A DNA stretch of 64,000 nucleotides from Paludibacteraceae bacterium (GCA_024401475.1 JAKSKZ010000014.1:1-64000), one strand, 5' to 3'; positions 41,519 through 52,013 are shown, numbered from the stretch's first letter. The notes: generated by a model from the sequence alone, not told the origin. A program made the numbers and translations.

Positions 41519-42250
41519 TTATTCAAAATTAAACGAAAGCATGAAAAGTCTTGATGTTAATCTTGAAATGGCGTTGGTATATTTCAAATCGTTCTCTGAG
41601 AGAATTTCAGGGCGGTTCCTTTCCAAAACATCTCCCAAGCCCAAATACATCTTGAATTCTGGAGCCAGTTTGAAATAAGGCAAATAGAAATCACAACCAA
41701 CACCGAATTCTATACCAAAGTCGTTTCTTTTGAGCATAATCACCTCTTCTTTGTCGCGAGCCAAATCCCAAGTCACACTACCACCGCCAATGAGGTAGGG
41801 ACGATAATTGCCCGAACGTTGTCCCCTGAATTTGAGGAGGATAGGGAATTCGATGATGCTGGATTTTACAGTGGAAGTTTTGTCTGCCTTTTTGCCATCT
41901 TTGTCCGCAAATGTCATTGTGCGATCGCCGAAGAGTAGCGCTGGTGTAAAACGTAAGTTCAAGTATTCGAACAGACGAAGGTCGGAAACGATGCCGACAG
42001 TGAAACCTGCACTCATGTCAGCTTGGTCTGCAAACCATACATTCCCTTCCTCGTCAACGACGGCTGAGCCTTCGTTGGTTACATTGAAGTCCATTGAGTT
42101 TAATCCGAGAATAAATCCAAAATGATATGGCTTGTTGTCCGCATTGACAAGGTTTTGCACGCCGCCCATGCCTCTGTATTTAGAATATTGAGCTGACAGT
42201 TGCGATGCACAAATGAAAAATGCGAAAATGCTAAAAATTATCTTTTTCAA
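41519..42250 (-). CDS. porT: T9SS protein PorT
   Basis: A 243-residue outer-membrane barrel with a signal peptide ending near QLSAQ. The block NKPYHFGFILGLNSMDF near residue 40 is diagnostic for PorT/SprT, an essential accessory of the type IX secretion system. Further strands are FRFTPALLFGDRTM-like (RFTPALLFG), IIEFPILLKFRGQRSGNYRPYLIGGG and a terminal FMLSFNFE. It lies 480 bases from and divergent to ruvA-sprA. Terminator at 41461, -7 box at 42344. Confidence 0.9.
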   Translation of the reverse strand: MKKIIFSIFAFFICASQLSAQYSKYRGMGGVQNLVNADNKPYHFGFILGLNSMDFNVTNEGSAVVDEEGNVWFADQADMSAGFTVGIVSDLRLFEYLNLRFTPALLFGDRTMTFADKDGKKADKTSTVKSSIIEFPILLKFRGQRSGNYRPYLIGGGSVTWDLARDKEEVIMLKRNDFGIEFGVGCDFYLPYFKLAPEFKMYLGLGDVLERNRPEILSENDLKYTNAISRLTSRLFMLSFNFE

Positions 42251-42343
42251 AACCTTAATAAATTATATTCTTACCTATAACGCAAATTGAATTGTTTTAT
42301 TTTCATTTTATGATTCAATTTGTGGAACTTTCCGTTCTGTTTG

Positions 42344-42351
42344 CAAAAATA
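42344..42351 (-). promoter_or_regulatory. Likely -7 box of porT
   Basis: TATTTTTG on the minus strand, 94 bases before the ATG at 42250. No -33 box. Confidence 0.5.
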
Positions 42352-42626
42352 CAATCTTTTTGGCAGAGGTTTTAAATAAATATACAAAAAAATCCAAAAA
42401 TGGAATGCAGTAGAGACTCTTGCGTCGATTTGTGTTAAAAAGCACAAAATGTGTTTCGTTGATATACTTTTTTCGGATGAAAATCGTTTAAATTTTGTAT
42501 AGGTGTGTTCTCTTCTTTTATCCAAAAGAGGGCATACTGGGGGCTGAATGACGGGGATTTATTGATTTTTGTCATTCTGTCCATAAGTTTTTAGATTATA
42601 AATAATGTCTGTGCACGGGTTTTTTG
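42352..42626. other. Divergent region between porT and ruvA-sprA
   Basis: AT-rich. Apart from the -7 boxes of the two flanking genes I see nothing. The 84-codon minus-strand frame at 42271-42525 has no family resemblance and is not called. Confidence 0.4.
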
Positions 42627-42634
42627 TATCTTTG
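42627..42634 (+). promoter_or_regulatory. Likely -7 box of the ruvA-sprA operon
   Basis: TATCTTTG 94 bases before the ATG at 42728. No clear -33 box. Confidence 0.5.
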
Positions 42635-42727
42635 CGAGATTTAAATTGGCATTATCTATTTATGAAATAAGCATGCCTTTCGGAATGACAAGTTTTTGTT
42701 CCTATCGGCATCCAAATATGCGGCTAT

Positions 42728-43315
42728 ATGTTTGAGTATATAAATGGAAAAATATCAGAATTGACACCGACTTATGTCGTGTTGGATTGTAATCAAATCG
42801 GATATTTTATACATATATCGTTGAATACTTTTTCTGCTTTAGAAAATAAGGAGAGTGCAAAACTCTATGTTTATGAGGCGATAAGGGAAGATGCGATTTC
42901 TTTATATGGTTTCTGTGAAAAGGCTGAGCGACAATTGTTCTTGCTTTTGACTTCAGTCTCTGGAGTCGGGGCAAATACAGCGCGAATGATTCTTTCTTCT
43001 TTTTCGGTTAATGAGTTAGAGACGATAATTGCCTCTGGCGATGTCAACCAATTGAAAAGTGTGAAGGGCATTGGATTGAAGACTGCTCAACGATTGCTGG
43101 TGGATTTGAAGGATAAGGTAAAGGTTTCTGCTGAGTCTATTGACAATTTGGGAGCTACTTCGGCAATGAAAGCGAACAAAGAGGAGGCGGTTGCGGCATT
43201 GACGATGCTTGGTTTCAATCAGTTGGCTTCTGCCAAGGTGGTTGATAAGATCTTAAATGTAGCTCCGAACTTGCCTTTGGAAAAGATCATAAAAGAGGCT
43301 TTGAAGCAAATGTGA
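42728..43315 (+). CDS. ruvA: Holliday junction branch migration protein RuvA
   Basis: A DNA repair protein that forms a tetramer on Holliday junctions and loads RuvB. The 195-residue chain starts with the OB-fold ([20 protein letters not shown]), then tandem helix-hairpin-helix motifs [15 protein letters not shown] and [18 protein letters not shown], and a C-terminal RuvB-binding domain ([12 protein letters not shown]). It lies 52 bases upstream of sprA. The pairing is common in Bacteroidota. Confidence 0.96.
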   Translation: MFEYINGKISELTPTYVVLDCNQIGYFIHISLNTFSALENKESAKLYVYEAIREDAISLYGFCEKAERQLFLLLTSVSGVGANTARMILSSFSVNELETIIASGDVNQLKSVKGIGLKTAQRLLVDLKDKVKVSAESIDNLGATSAMKANKEEAVAALTMLGFNQLASAKVVDKILNVAPNLPLEKIIKEALKQM

Positions 43316-43367
43316 TGTTTCCGATCTTTAATTAGTAAGGGTTTAGATTAATTTAATATTTTCTGTT

Positions 43368-46300
43368 TTGAAACGAGAATTCAAAAAAATAGTCTTTGTC
43401 TGTATGTTCTTGTGCGGTATGCTTATGTTTACCACATATGGACAAAAACCAGATGACCGTCATCTCTCCGCTGATGGTACGATAACGGGGGCTGACTCAT
43501 TGTCTGCTTCGGATGAGATTGGCGTGTCTAAGTACGATACGATGCCTTTGCATTATCCATTGCGTAGAACGGAGGTCGTCACTTATGACGAACTGCAGAA
43601 TAATGCTTCTCCTGTCGATGCAAAGATTCCAGATAATGTCAATCAATCAGTGGAGTATGATCCTAATTCAGGTTTGTATATTTTTACGACAAAAGTAGGA
43701 GATATGGATATCTCTACTCCGTTCGTCTTGAATGAGAGCGAGTATGATGATTATTCCCTACGCCAATCCATGAATTCTTATTGGGCGGAGAAAAATCGTG
43801 CTAATAAGTCGGATGCTGATACGGACTTCAATCTAAGCGATATGAAGATTGGAATAGGTCCTACGGGAGATAAGATATTTGGTCCTGGAGGTGTGCAGTT
43901 GAAGACGCAAGGTTCAGTGGATCTGACATTTGGATTTAAAATTTCCAAAAGAGACAATCCTACGATTCCTGAACGAAACAGGACCAATACGATTTTCGAC
44001 TTTGACACCAAGATCCAGTTGAGTGCAAACGGAAAAGTGGGAGACCGTGTGGCGTTCTCTATGAACTATAATACGGAGTCGTCTTTCGATTTTGATCAGA
44101 AATTGATTAATCTTTCCTACGAAGGAAAAGAGGATGATATTATCAAGAAAGTTGAGGCCGGAAATGTTAGTTTGCCACTTTCAACTTCGCTTATACAAGG
44201 AGGAACTGCTTTGTTTGGTATTCGCACCGATCTTCAGTTCGGAAAATTGAAGGTGTCAGCTTTGGCTTCTCAACAAGAGTCTGAGTCAAAGACTATTAAT
44301 ACGCAAGGAGCGCAGACTACGGATTTCTCTATCTCTGCTGCTAATTATGATGAAAATAGGCACTTCTTCCTTTCTGAATATTTCTACGATAATTATGACG
44401 ATTGGGCAAGAAATCTGCCTAACCCTCGTTCGGGTATTGTTATCAGAAAGATTGAGGTCTGGGTGACTAATCGTTCTTCTTACGAAAAGCAAAGTCGTAA
44501 TATTGTGGCATTTACGAAGTTGGGAGAGCATACAGGTCAGAAACTACCTCCTTATAATGACACGTTGTACACCTTGGTGAAGGGTAATAGCGCGATACGT
44601 GATTTCCAAACTGCATCAAGCGAGTTGGAGCATCAGTATGATATGGTTTCTGGTGCTGATTTCGAAAACTTGACCAGTGCACGTTTGTTGGATGCTTCTG
44701 AATATACCCTTAATTCTCAAATGGGTTTCATCTCGTTGAAAAGTACATTGTCTAATGATGACGTCTTGGCTGTGGCGTATGAATATACGAACAGTAAGGG
44801 TAAAGTCTTGAAAGTCGGTGAGTTTTCTACCGATATGGTGGGTGACTCTACAGTCTTGTCTGGAAAAAGAACATTGTTGGTTAAGTTGATAAAGTCAACC
44901 TCTTCTACTCCTAAATATGCAAGTTTGTGGAAGTTGGCGATGAGGAACATCTATTCATTGGGTGCATATAATTTGCAGCAGGAGAAGTTCCAAGTGGAGG
45001 TGAACTATTATTATCAAGATGATTCACTTTCTGCTTATATGAACTATTTGCCTGAGTTAGGCAACAAGAAGCTTCTTCGCGTGCTTAACCTTGACCGATT
45101 AAATAAACGTCAGCAGGCCGTTCCGGATGGATATTACGATTTTGTGGAGGGCTATACGGTTTATGCTTCTAACGGACGAATTATTTTGCCAAGTACACGT
45201 CCGTTTGATACAGGATTGATAAATGGTTATCCAAAGAAGGATTCGGCTTTGGTTAAGAAATATACTTTCCCTGAATTGTATGACTCGACCTTGACGGTGG
45301 CAAAACAATTTGCAGAAAAGGATAAGTTCGTATTGACAGGAAAATATAAATCATCGTCTGGATCCGAGATTCGATTGGGAGCGACAAATGTTCCTCGCGG
45401 TTCTGTTCGTGTCACTGCGGGAGGCCGCCAATTGGAGGAGGGCTCTGGTTTTACGGTGGACTATAATTTGGGTGTCGTTACTATTTTGGATGATGTGGCT
45501 TTAGAGTCTAATGCACCGATTAGTGTCACGTTGGAGAGCCAATCTTTCTTTAGCATGCAACGAAAATCGTTGGTTGGAACAAATTTGGAGTATGCCCTTA
45601 GCGATGAGGTGACGATTGGTGGTACAATCATGCACTTGTCTGAAAAACCATTGACTACCAAAGTAGGGTATGGAGAAGAACCAATGTCCAATACAATTTG
45701 GGGCTTGAATGCATCTTATAAAACGGATGTCCAATGGTTGACAAATTTGGTTGACAAGATTCCATTGGTGAATGCTACGGCTCCTTCTTCATTTGCTGTC
45801 TCTGGTGAGTTTGCTCAATTGATTCCAGGCCATTCTGATGCAATTAACCAAGGTGAGCAAGGCGTGTCTTATATAGATGATTTTGAGGGAACTAAGTCGA
45901 CTATCAACATCATGCATCCAAATGGTTGGGCGTTGGCTAGTACGCCGAAAGGTTTTGCTCGTTTGAATGACCCTTATTGGGCTTCTTTCCTCAATGCTCA
46001 AGATTTGGAAAATATCGGTTATGGTTTGAATCGTGCCCACATGTCATGGTTCTACATTGACCAAATTTTCACGAATAAGACAAAGAGCAGTAGTACTCCT
46101 TCTCATATCTTTAATGATAAAGATCAGCTTTCCAACCATTTCGTAAGAGCTGTATATGAAAGGGAGATTTATCAAAATAAGGAGGCTCTTTATGGACAGC
46201 CAACTACGCTCCAAACATTGAACTTGTCTTACTACCCAAGAGAAAGAGGTCCATATAACTTGGATGTGTCTAATATGGGAGAGGATGGTTATTTGGAGAA

Positions 46301-49300
46301 TCCTGAAAATCGATGGGCAGGTATTATGCGTAAGTTGGATAACAGCAACTTTGAAAATTCCAATGTGGAGTATATCGAGTTCTGGTTGATGGATCCATTC
46401 GTTTATGCTGATGAAACTGATGAGAAATATCAACAGAACCATGCTAAAAACGGAGGAATGGTCAGCGGTCAGTTGATTTTCAACTTGGGTGATGTTTCCG
46501 AGGATGTTCTTCGTGATGGGCGAATCTCTTTCGAGAATGGATTGCCGACATCGAATAATCAGACGGAAATTGATTCTACGGTGTGGGGCCGCGTGCCAAG
46601 AATTCAGGCTGTGACAAATTCATTCGATATGTCAAGTGTGTCGCAACAAGACCTTGGTTTGAATGGCTTGTCTTCGGAAGATGAAATGATGTATGGCACT
46701 TATGCTAAATATGTTCAAGGTTTGATGGACAAGTTGACAAGATCGGCAAAAGAAAGAATGAACAATGAATTCTTCTCTCCTTTGACAGACCCAGCTGGTG
46801 ATGATTTCCACTATTTCCGCGGCTCTGATTACGATGATAGAGAAGTTAGCATTTTGGATCGTTACAAGTATTATAACGGGTTGGAAGGTAACTCGTCAAC
46901 TTCTAGTGGTAGCTATACAACTTCATCTTCTACTTATCCAAACTCGGAGGATTTGAACTCTGATAGAACTTTGAATACGAAAGAAAAGTATTTCGTGTAT
47001 AAAGTGGATATTGACCAGGAGATGTTTAGAGAGGAAAACTGGTCTAAGAACCACATTGCAAGCGTGGTGGAGTATGATGCTCCTTTGCGTAATGGTAATA
47101 CAAGTAAGATTAAGTGGTATCAAGTGAAGATTCCGGTACGTAATCCAGATGATAAAGTGGGCGATATTGAAGATTTCCGCTCTATTCGTTTCATCAGAAT
47201 GTATATGACTGGATTTGAGGATGAAACGCATTTGCGTTTCGGTTCGTTGGCTTTGGTTCGTACGGATTGGCGTGTGTATGAAAAGAATGACAAGTTGCGT
47301 GACGCCGCTGTTACTGGCGTGCTAGGCGATGGCACGATAGAGATATCGGCTGTTAATATAGAAAATGATGGAACTCGTGTCCCTGTCAATTACGTATTGC
47401 CTCCAGGAATCTCTCGTGAGATTGACCCTAGCCAATCACAAATAAGGCAAGAAAACGAGCAGTCTATGTCATTGAAGGTGGATAGTTTGGAGCCGAAGGA
47501 TGTTCGTGCTGTTTACAAGTTGACCAATTTGGATATGCGTAAGTACGAGCGTTTAAGAATGTACGTTCACGCAGAAAATAAGATTGGAAGCACAGAGTTG
47601 AAAGACAATCGTATGTCAATCTTCGTTCGTTTAGGTTCTGATTTCACAGAAAACTACTACGAGTATAGAATGCCGTTGGTGATTACTCCGGAGGGAGCTA
47701 CAGATGCTGACGAGGTTTGGCCGGTAGAGAATAATTTGAATGTGGCTCTTGATCTATTGACCGATTTGAAATTGGAAAGAGATAGGAAGAAGACGGCAGG
47801 TTTGGCGAAGAATAATCAGCGATTCACCAAGATGCACGGAAATAATATGTTGACTGTCATCGGTAATCCATCGCTTGGCGAAGTCTCGACAATGATGATC
47901 GGTGTTGTTAACGATGATGAGGTCTCTCATAGCGTAGAAATTTGGGTGAACGAACTTCGTATGGCAGGATTTGATGAAGAAGGAGGTTGGGCTGCACTTG
48001 CAAATATGGGTATTGTTTTCTCAGATTTGGGATCGTTCAGCGCAGGAGGTAGAGTTGAAACTGTAGGATTTGGTGGTATTGAACAGAATGTGAATGAACG
48101 TAATAAGGATGATAATTACGAGTATAACATGACTGCGGCCATCCAGCTTGGTAAGTTCTTCCCTGAAAAGGCGAAGGTCAACTTGCCTGTTTCATATACA
48201 TATTCTAAGACTATAATTAAGCCTGAATATGATCCTTTGAATTCAGATATTAAGTTGGATCGCTCTTTGGACAATCAAACATCGGAATCGCGAAAAGATT
48301 CCATTAGAGATTTGGCATATACGCAGAAGACTTATAAGAGTTTGACATTGTCTAATATTCGTGTGGGCATTGCAAGTAAGACACCAATGCCTTACGACCC
48401 TGCCAACTTCTCGCTTAGCTTAGGTTATAATGAGACTTCACAAGAAGATCCGGAGACATCTTATTCTATAAGCCAAAATCATACGGGTTCGTTGAATTAT
48501 GTCTATTCATTGAAGCCGAAACCTGTTGAACCGCTCCGTAATGTGAAATTCTTTAAGTCCAACTATTTAAAGTTGTTTAGAGAGTTTAATTTCTACTATT
48601 TGCCAACACAGTTGGCGTTTAGTACATCAATGAATAGGCATTATGAAGAGGTGATGACTCGTGATTTCTCAGGTGAGATGAAGAAAGATACATTCTTCCC
48701 ATTTATGACCTTTGATAAGGATTGGACTTGGGACAGAACCTCTGATATCAAATTCAATTTGATGAAGAGTTTGAAGTTGACCTTCTCCTCTTCTATGAAT
48801 TCGGAGATTCCGGAGTTGATTAAAGATACGGCAGGTTATCACAATATTCCAATCAACCAACGATATTTGTCTGATATTGACAAGGATGATTGGTACGAGT
48901 TGTGGAAGGATACTGTAATCCACAGCATAAAGCATTTCGGCGTTCCTATTGCTTATGAACAGAAGTTCACTGCTTCTTATGCTTTGCCTATCAATAAGTT
49001 GCCTTTCTTGGAATGGATTACATCTAATGCCCAATATTCAGGACAGTATAGTTGGGATAAAGGTGCAGTCTTGGTTCTCGGAGAGGATCCTTCTACAGGT
49101 AATATCGCGGTTAGTGAGCGAATGTGGAATGGTGATGTCCGTTTCAACATGGAAACTTTGTATAATAAGTCTCAGTATTTGAAAGACTTGAATAAAAAGT
49201 TCGCAAAATCAACTCGTAATGCTCAGAAGAATAATAAGGAGAAAAATAAGCCAAGAGCTTATGAGAGAAAGAATCTTCGTTTGAAGAAAGACAATAAGAC

Positions 49301-50858
49301 GAAGATTTCGCATAGACTTAATACAACTAAGGTGAATGTTGTAATTACCGATAGTGAAGGAAAGATTTATCCGGCAAATTATTCGGTTGATGATCAAAAC
49401 AATATCTCCATATCTTCAAATGAAGACAAGACGGGATTGTCGTTGAAAATCACACCGGTGGTTAAAGAGGAGACTGTCTTTACGGAGATTCGTGACTATA
49501 CAGTTCGTATGTTGATGATGGTTCGTAATGTTAGTGCTAGTTATCGTCGTGGTGAAGTGCTTAATTTGCAAGGTTTCCAACCTAATACAGGTTTCCTTGG
49601 TCAGAATGGTTCAGCACCTGGTTATGATTTCACATTCGGATTCTTTAAGACAGATGCATTCTTGGAAAAGGCTTACGATCATGATTGGATGTTGCAGGAT
49701 TCAAATGTGGTTAACCCAATCGTTCATTCTGTAACGCAAGACTTCCAAATTAGATCAGTATTGGAACCTATTACAGGTTTCAAGGTGGATTTGAATGGTG
49801 CATGGTCTAAGAATAATACTACCAATATATACTATATGACGGATGGGCGTCCTGAAACATTTGGAGGTACTTATTCAAGAACACATATTGCCATAAAAAC
49901 AGCATTCGTAACGCCTTCATTGCATTCTAAAACTTTCTCTGATTTCTTAAAAAATAGGACCATCATTCAGGGTCGTGTGAAGAAAGATTTTGAGAGGGAG
50001 ATGGAAAATGCCAATGGATCGTATGATCCAGGACGTACTTATATTAATCCAAATTCAAGTGATGTCCTTGTCCCAGCATTCCTTTCTGCATATTCGGGAA
50101 CGAGTGCTTCTTCTGCAAGTTTGGATCTTTTGCCAAATATCTTGTCTCTTTTGCCAAACTGGAAAGTGACGTATGACGGAATCTCTCGTATGCCATGGTT
50201 TAAGGATCATTTTAAGACCTTCAATTTGAATCACGCATATAAGTGTCAGTATAATGTTAACGCATTTACTTCGCAGTCAAACTGGATGCCAGTGGCTTCT
50301 CATTATGGTTATATGGTGGGTACGGAAAACACCGATTTCGATGTGGTGGCAAGTGAGAATTACATCGGAACAGCTAATTTGAATGAGTCGTTCCACCCTC
50401 TGTTCGGATTTGACGCAAGCATGAAGAATAGTTTGAGTTTGAAGGCAGAATTCCGTAAGTCTCGTACGGCTCAATTGGACGTGCCAGGTAACCAAATTGT
50501 AGAGTCGTATAGCAATGAGTATGTCTTTGGAACGGGTTACCGAATTGATGATTTTGGTATGATTGTCAATCTGAATAATGACAAACAAAAGAAGGTAAAG
50601 AACGACTTGAATTTGCGACTTGACCTTTCTTATAAGAATACAGATGCCATTATTCGTAAGATTGACGATGCATATTCTCAGTTGAGCAATGGTTTGAAGT
50701 CGTTCATCATCAAGTTCTCTGCTGAGTATGTGTTCAGTCAACAGTTGAATATTAGATTCTTCTATGATCGTACGGCAAGTACGCCGAAGGTTTCTCAAGG
50801 ATTCCCTACGGTTAATACAGACTTCGGTTTGGGATTCAGATTCTTGTTGTCGAGATAA
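43368..50858 (+). CDS. sprA: T9SS translocon protein SprA (Sov)
   Basis: A 2496-residue outer-membrane protein, the 36-strand pore through which type IX cargo passes. It has a short signal peptide (KKIVFVCMFLCGMLMF, cleaved near TTYGQ). Long beta-rich regions and family blocks such as GGVQLKTQGSVDLTFGFKIS, SVLDYKK-free repeats of strand-turn-strand, and GWALASTPKGFARL are seen. Length and place after ruvA fit SprA/Sov. The start is TTG at 43368, because the next ATG would cut off the positively charged n-region of the signal peptide. A perfect 18-bp terminator follows. Confidence 0.94.
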   Translation: MKREFKKIVFVCMFLCGMLMFTTYGQKPDDRHLSADGTITGADSLSASDEIGVSKYDTMPLHYPLRRTEVVTYDELQNNASPVDAKIPDNVNQSVEYDPNSGLYIFTTKVGDMDISTPFVLNESEYDDYSLRQSMNSYWAEKNRANKSDADTDFNLSDMKIGIGPTGDKIFGPGGVQLKTQGSVDLTFGFKISKRDNPTIPERNRTNTIFDFDTKIQLSANGKVGDRVAFSMNYNTESSFDFDQKLINLSYEGKEDDIIKKVEAGNVSLPLSTSLIQGGTALFGIRTDLQFGKLKVSALASQQESESKTINTQGAQTTDFSISAANYDENRHFFLSEYFYDNYDDWARNLPNPRSGIVIRKIEVWVTNRSSYEKQSRNIVAFTKLGEHTGQKLPPYNDTLYTLVKGNSAIRDFQTASSELEHQYDMVSGADFENLTSARLLDASEYTLNSQMGFISLKSTLSNDDVLAVAYEYTNSKGKVLKVGEFSTDMVGDSTVLSGKRTLLVKLIKSTSSTPKYASLWKLAMRNIYSLGAYNLQQEKFQVEVNYYYQDDSLSAYMNYLPELGNKKLLRVLNLDRLNKRQQAVPDGYYDFVEGYTVYASNGRIILPSTRPFDTGLINGYPKKDSALVKKYTFPELYDSTLTVAKQFAEKDKFVLTGKYKSSSGSEIRLGATNVPRGSVRVTAGGRQLEEGSGFTVDYNLGVVTILDDVALESNAPISVTLESQSFFSMQRKSLVGTNLEYALSDEVTIGGTIMHLSEKPLTTKVGYGEEPMSNTIWGLNASYKTDVQWLTNLVDKIPLVNATAPSSFAVSGEFAQLIPGHSDAINQGEQGVSYIDDFEGTKSTINIMHPNGWALASTPKGFARLNDPYWASFLNAQDLENIGYGLNRAHMSWFYIDQIFTNKTKSSSTPSHIFNDKDQLSNHFVRAVYEREIYQNKEALYGQPTTLQTLNLSYYPRERGPYNLDVSNMGEDGYLENPENRWAGIMRKLDNSNFENSNVEYIEFWLMDPFVYADETDEKYQQNHAKNGGMVSGQLIFNLGDVSEDVLRDGRISFENGLPTSNNQTEIDSTVWGRVPRIQAVTNSFDMSSVSQQDLGLNGLSSEDEMMYGTYAKYVQGLMDKLTRSAKERMNNEFFSPLTDPAGDDFHYFRGSDYDDREVSILDRYKYYNGLEGNSSTSSGSYTTSSSTYPNSEDLNSDRTLNTKEKYFVYKVDIDQEMFREENWSKNHIASVVEYDAPLRNGNTSKIKWYQVKIPVRNPDDKVGDIEDFRSIRFIRMYMTGFEDETHLRFGSLALVRTDWRVYEKNDKLRDAAVTGVLGDGTIEISAVNIENDGTRVPVNYVLPPGISREIDPSQSQIRQENEQSMSLKVDSLEPKDVRAVYKLTNLDMRKYERLRMYVHAENKIGSTELKDNRMSIFVRLGSDFTENYYEYRMPLVITPEGATDADEVWPVENNLNVALDLLTDLKLERDRKKTAGLAKNNQRFTKMHGNNMLTVIGNPSLGEVSTMMIGVVNDDEVSHSVEIWVNELRMAGFDEEGGWAALANMGIVFSDLGSFSAGGRVETVGFGGIEQNVNERNKDDNYEYNMTAAIQLGKFFPEKAKVNLPVSYTYSKTIIKPEYDPLNSDIKLDRSLDNQTSESRKDSIRDLAYTQKTYKSLTLSNIRVGIASKTPMPYDPANFSLSLGYNETSQEDPETSYSISQNHTGSLNYVYSLKPKPVEPLRNVKFFKSNYLKLFREFNFYYLPTQLAFSTSMNRHYEEVMTRDFSGEMKKDTFFPFMTFDKDWTWDRTSDIKFNLMKSLKLTFSSSMNSEIPELIKDTAGYHNIPINQRYLSDIDKDDWYELWKDTVIHSIKHFGVPIAYEQKFTASYALPINKLPFLEWITSNAQYSGQYSWDKGAVLVLGEDPSTGNIAVSERMWNGDVRFNMETLYNKSQYLKDLNKKFAKSTRNAQKNNKEKNKPRAYERKNLRLKKDNKTKISHRLNTTKVNVVITDSEGKIYPANYSVDDQNNISISSNEDKTGLSLKITPVVKEETVFTEIRDYTVRMLMMVRNVSASYRRGEVLNLQGFQPNTGFLGQNGSAPGYDFTFGFFKTDAFLEKAYDHDWMLQDSNVVNPIVHSVTQDFQIRSVLEPITGFKVDLNGAWSKNNTTNIYYMTDGRPETFGGTYSRTHIAIKTAFVTPSLHSKTFSDFLKNRTIIQGRVKKDFEREMENANGSYDPGRTYINPNSSDVLVPAFLSAYSGTSASSASLDLLPNILSLLPNWKVTYDGISRMPWFKDHFKTFNLNHAYKCQYNVNAFTSQSNWMPVASHYGYMVGTENTDFDVVASENYIGTANLNESFHPLFGFDASMKNSLSLKAEFRKSRTAQLDVPGNQIVESYSNEYVFGTGYRIDDFGMIVNLNNDKQKKVKNDLNLRLDLSYKNTDAIIRKIDDAYSQLSNGLKSFIIKFSAEYVFSQQLNIRFFYDRTASTPKVSQGFPTVNTDFGLGFRFLLSR

Positions 50859-50870
50859 TTGACTTGTTTG

Positions 50871-50913
50871 GAAATGTAAAAGGGACGGAGAAAAACCGTC
50901 CCTTTTACATTTC
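50871..50913 (+). terminator. Terminator of sprA
   Basis: A perfect 18-bp stem (50871-50888 with 50896-50913) and 7-base loop. The strand symmetry means it can also stop the convergent OmpA-like gene. Confidence 0.9.
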
Positions 50914-50972
50914 TCTAATCTTATGTTGGTATCTTGCTCCTTAACGATTCGTCACGAGTTTTCAATGATACA

Positions 50973-51791
50973 TCATTTCTCTCTTTCTTTTGCGATAAAT
51001 TCCCTTTCTTTTCGTATCTCTCTTGCCAACTTTTCATACTGGGCATCTAAATTTCTTTTATACGTCTTCTTTTCCAGATGTTTGAGTTGATTTTCGAATT
51101 TGAGCCTCTTTTTTACGTCTCCTTTGAAAATGGCTAACTCAACGATTGCAGAATTCTTGCCTTTGAAGCGGGCTGGATTGTAAATTTCTAAGGATGCTCG
51201 TCGATTCGGCTCGTGTTCGAATTCTTCTTTCGCGTTTTTTATATGGGGCTGATAGAAGCCCAATCCAATAGGAATTATTTGAGTATTTGTTGTATTGATG
51301 CGGTTCCTTATTAAATGAGCTACGTATTCAGCTCGGTTCATTGACAGCTTTAGATTATACTTTTCGCTCCCACGTTCATCGGTATGTCCAATCACTAAGT
51401 ATAATTTATCAGGGTTTTCCGTGATGAATTCAGCCATCTCGTCGATCTGTTGCTTTGCTTCAGGCCTGATTTGTCCATGATAATCCACCATATAGTACTC
51501 CCATACCAATGAATCGGAATTCATCGTTTGCCTTTCCTGTGCAGGAATTTCTTGTGCATATATGGTTGTCAGAGTGGCGGCAAGTCCGATTATTTTAACC
51601 ATCTTACCAGCTTTTTTTCGCAAAGAGAGTTGATGTTCTATATAGGCATATTCTGACTCGCAGGCTGGGCAAGTCCCTTGACATGGACCCTGAAAAAGGC
51701 ACTCGCTGGGAGTATAATCTATATCGTTGGCCTTTGCAATTTCTTTACGGATAGCCTTCAGTTGTTCGCATGTATGTCGTCCTTTTAACAT
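50973..51791 (-). CDS. OmpA-family protein with Cys-rich N-terminal segment
   Basis: A 272-residue protein. Residues 1-60 are unusual for an OmpA protein: HTCEQLKAIRKEIAKANDI, then a cysteine cluster CLFQGPCQGTCPACESEY near residue 31. A hydrophobic stretch (KMVKIIGLAATLTTIYAQE, about 63-82) follows and then an OmpA domain with LYLVIGHTDERGSEKYNL and RRASLEIYNP, which binds peptidoglycan. The C-terminus is a charged coiled coil. Similar Cys-cluster leaders occur in other Bacteroidales proteins. A palindrome lies upstream at 51843-51887. Confidence 0.8.
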   Translation of the reverse strand: MLKGRHTCEQLKAIRKEIAKANDIDYTPSECLFQGPCQGTCPACESEYAYIEHQLSLRKKAGKMVKIIGLAATLTTIYAQEIPAQERQTMNSDSLVWEYYMVDYHGQIRPEAKQQIDEMAEFITENPDKLYLVIGHTDERGSEKYNLKLSMNRAEYVAHLIRNRINTTNTQIIPIGLGFYQPHIKNAKEEFEHEPNRRASLEIYNPARFKGKNSAIVELAIFKGDVKKRLKFENQLKHLEKKTYKRNLDAQYEKLAREIRKEREFIAKEREK

Positions 51792-51842
51792 GGTTGGAAT
51801 TTTGGATTTAAGAGTTAAAAGTTTGTCGTTGTTATAAGATGC

Positions 51843-51887
51843 AAATGCAAATTTCAGAGAAGGACCTCCTCTCTGAAATTTGCATTT
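51843..51887. repeat. Perfect 18-bp palindrome between two minus-strand genes
   Basis: 51843-51860 pairs perfectly with 51870-51887 around a 9-base loop. No T-run follows on either strand. It lies 52 bases upstream of the OmpA-like start and about 130 bases after the dehydratase-activase stop. It may be a processing, attenuation or protein-binding site. Confidence 0.7.
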
Positions 51888-52013
51888 ATAGGGGTAGAGC
51901 GGAACTTACTTTAATTCTTAGCTCACATAGGCGAATCGCTTGCTGTGAAAAGTTCAATGATGGTTTCAAATGGAAGTGCATAGATGCGAGTATTGCCATC
52001 TTCTGCAGTGTGC

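Noticed and set aside
42271..42525. Minus-strand frame of 84 codons before porT
   Set aside because: Overlaps the porT -7 box, is AT-rich and has no family resemblance.
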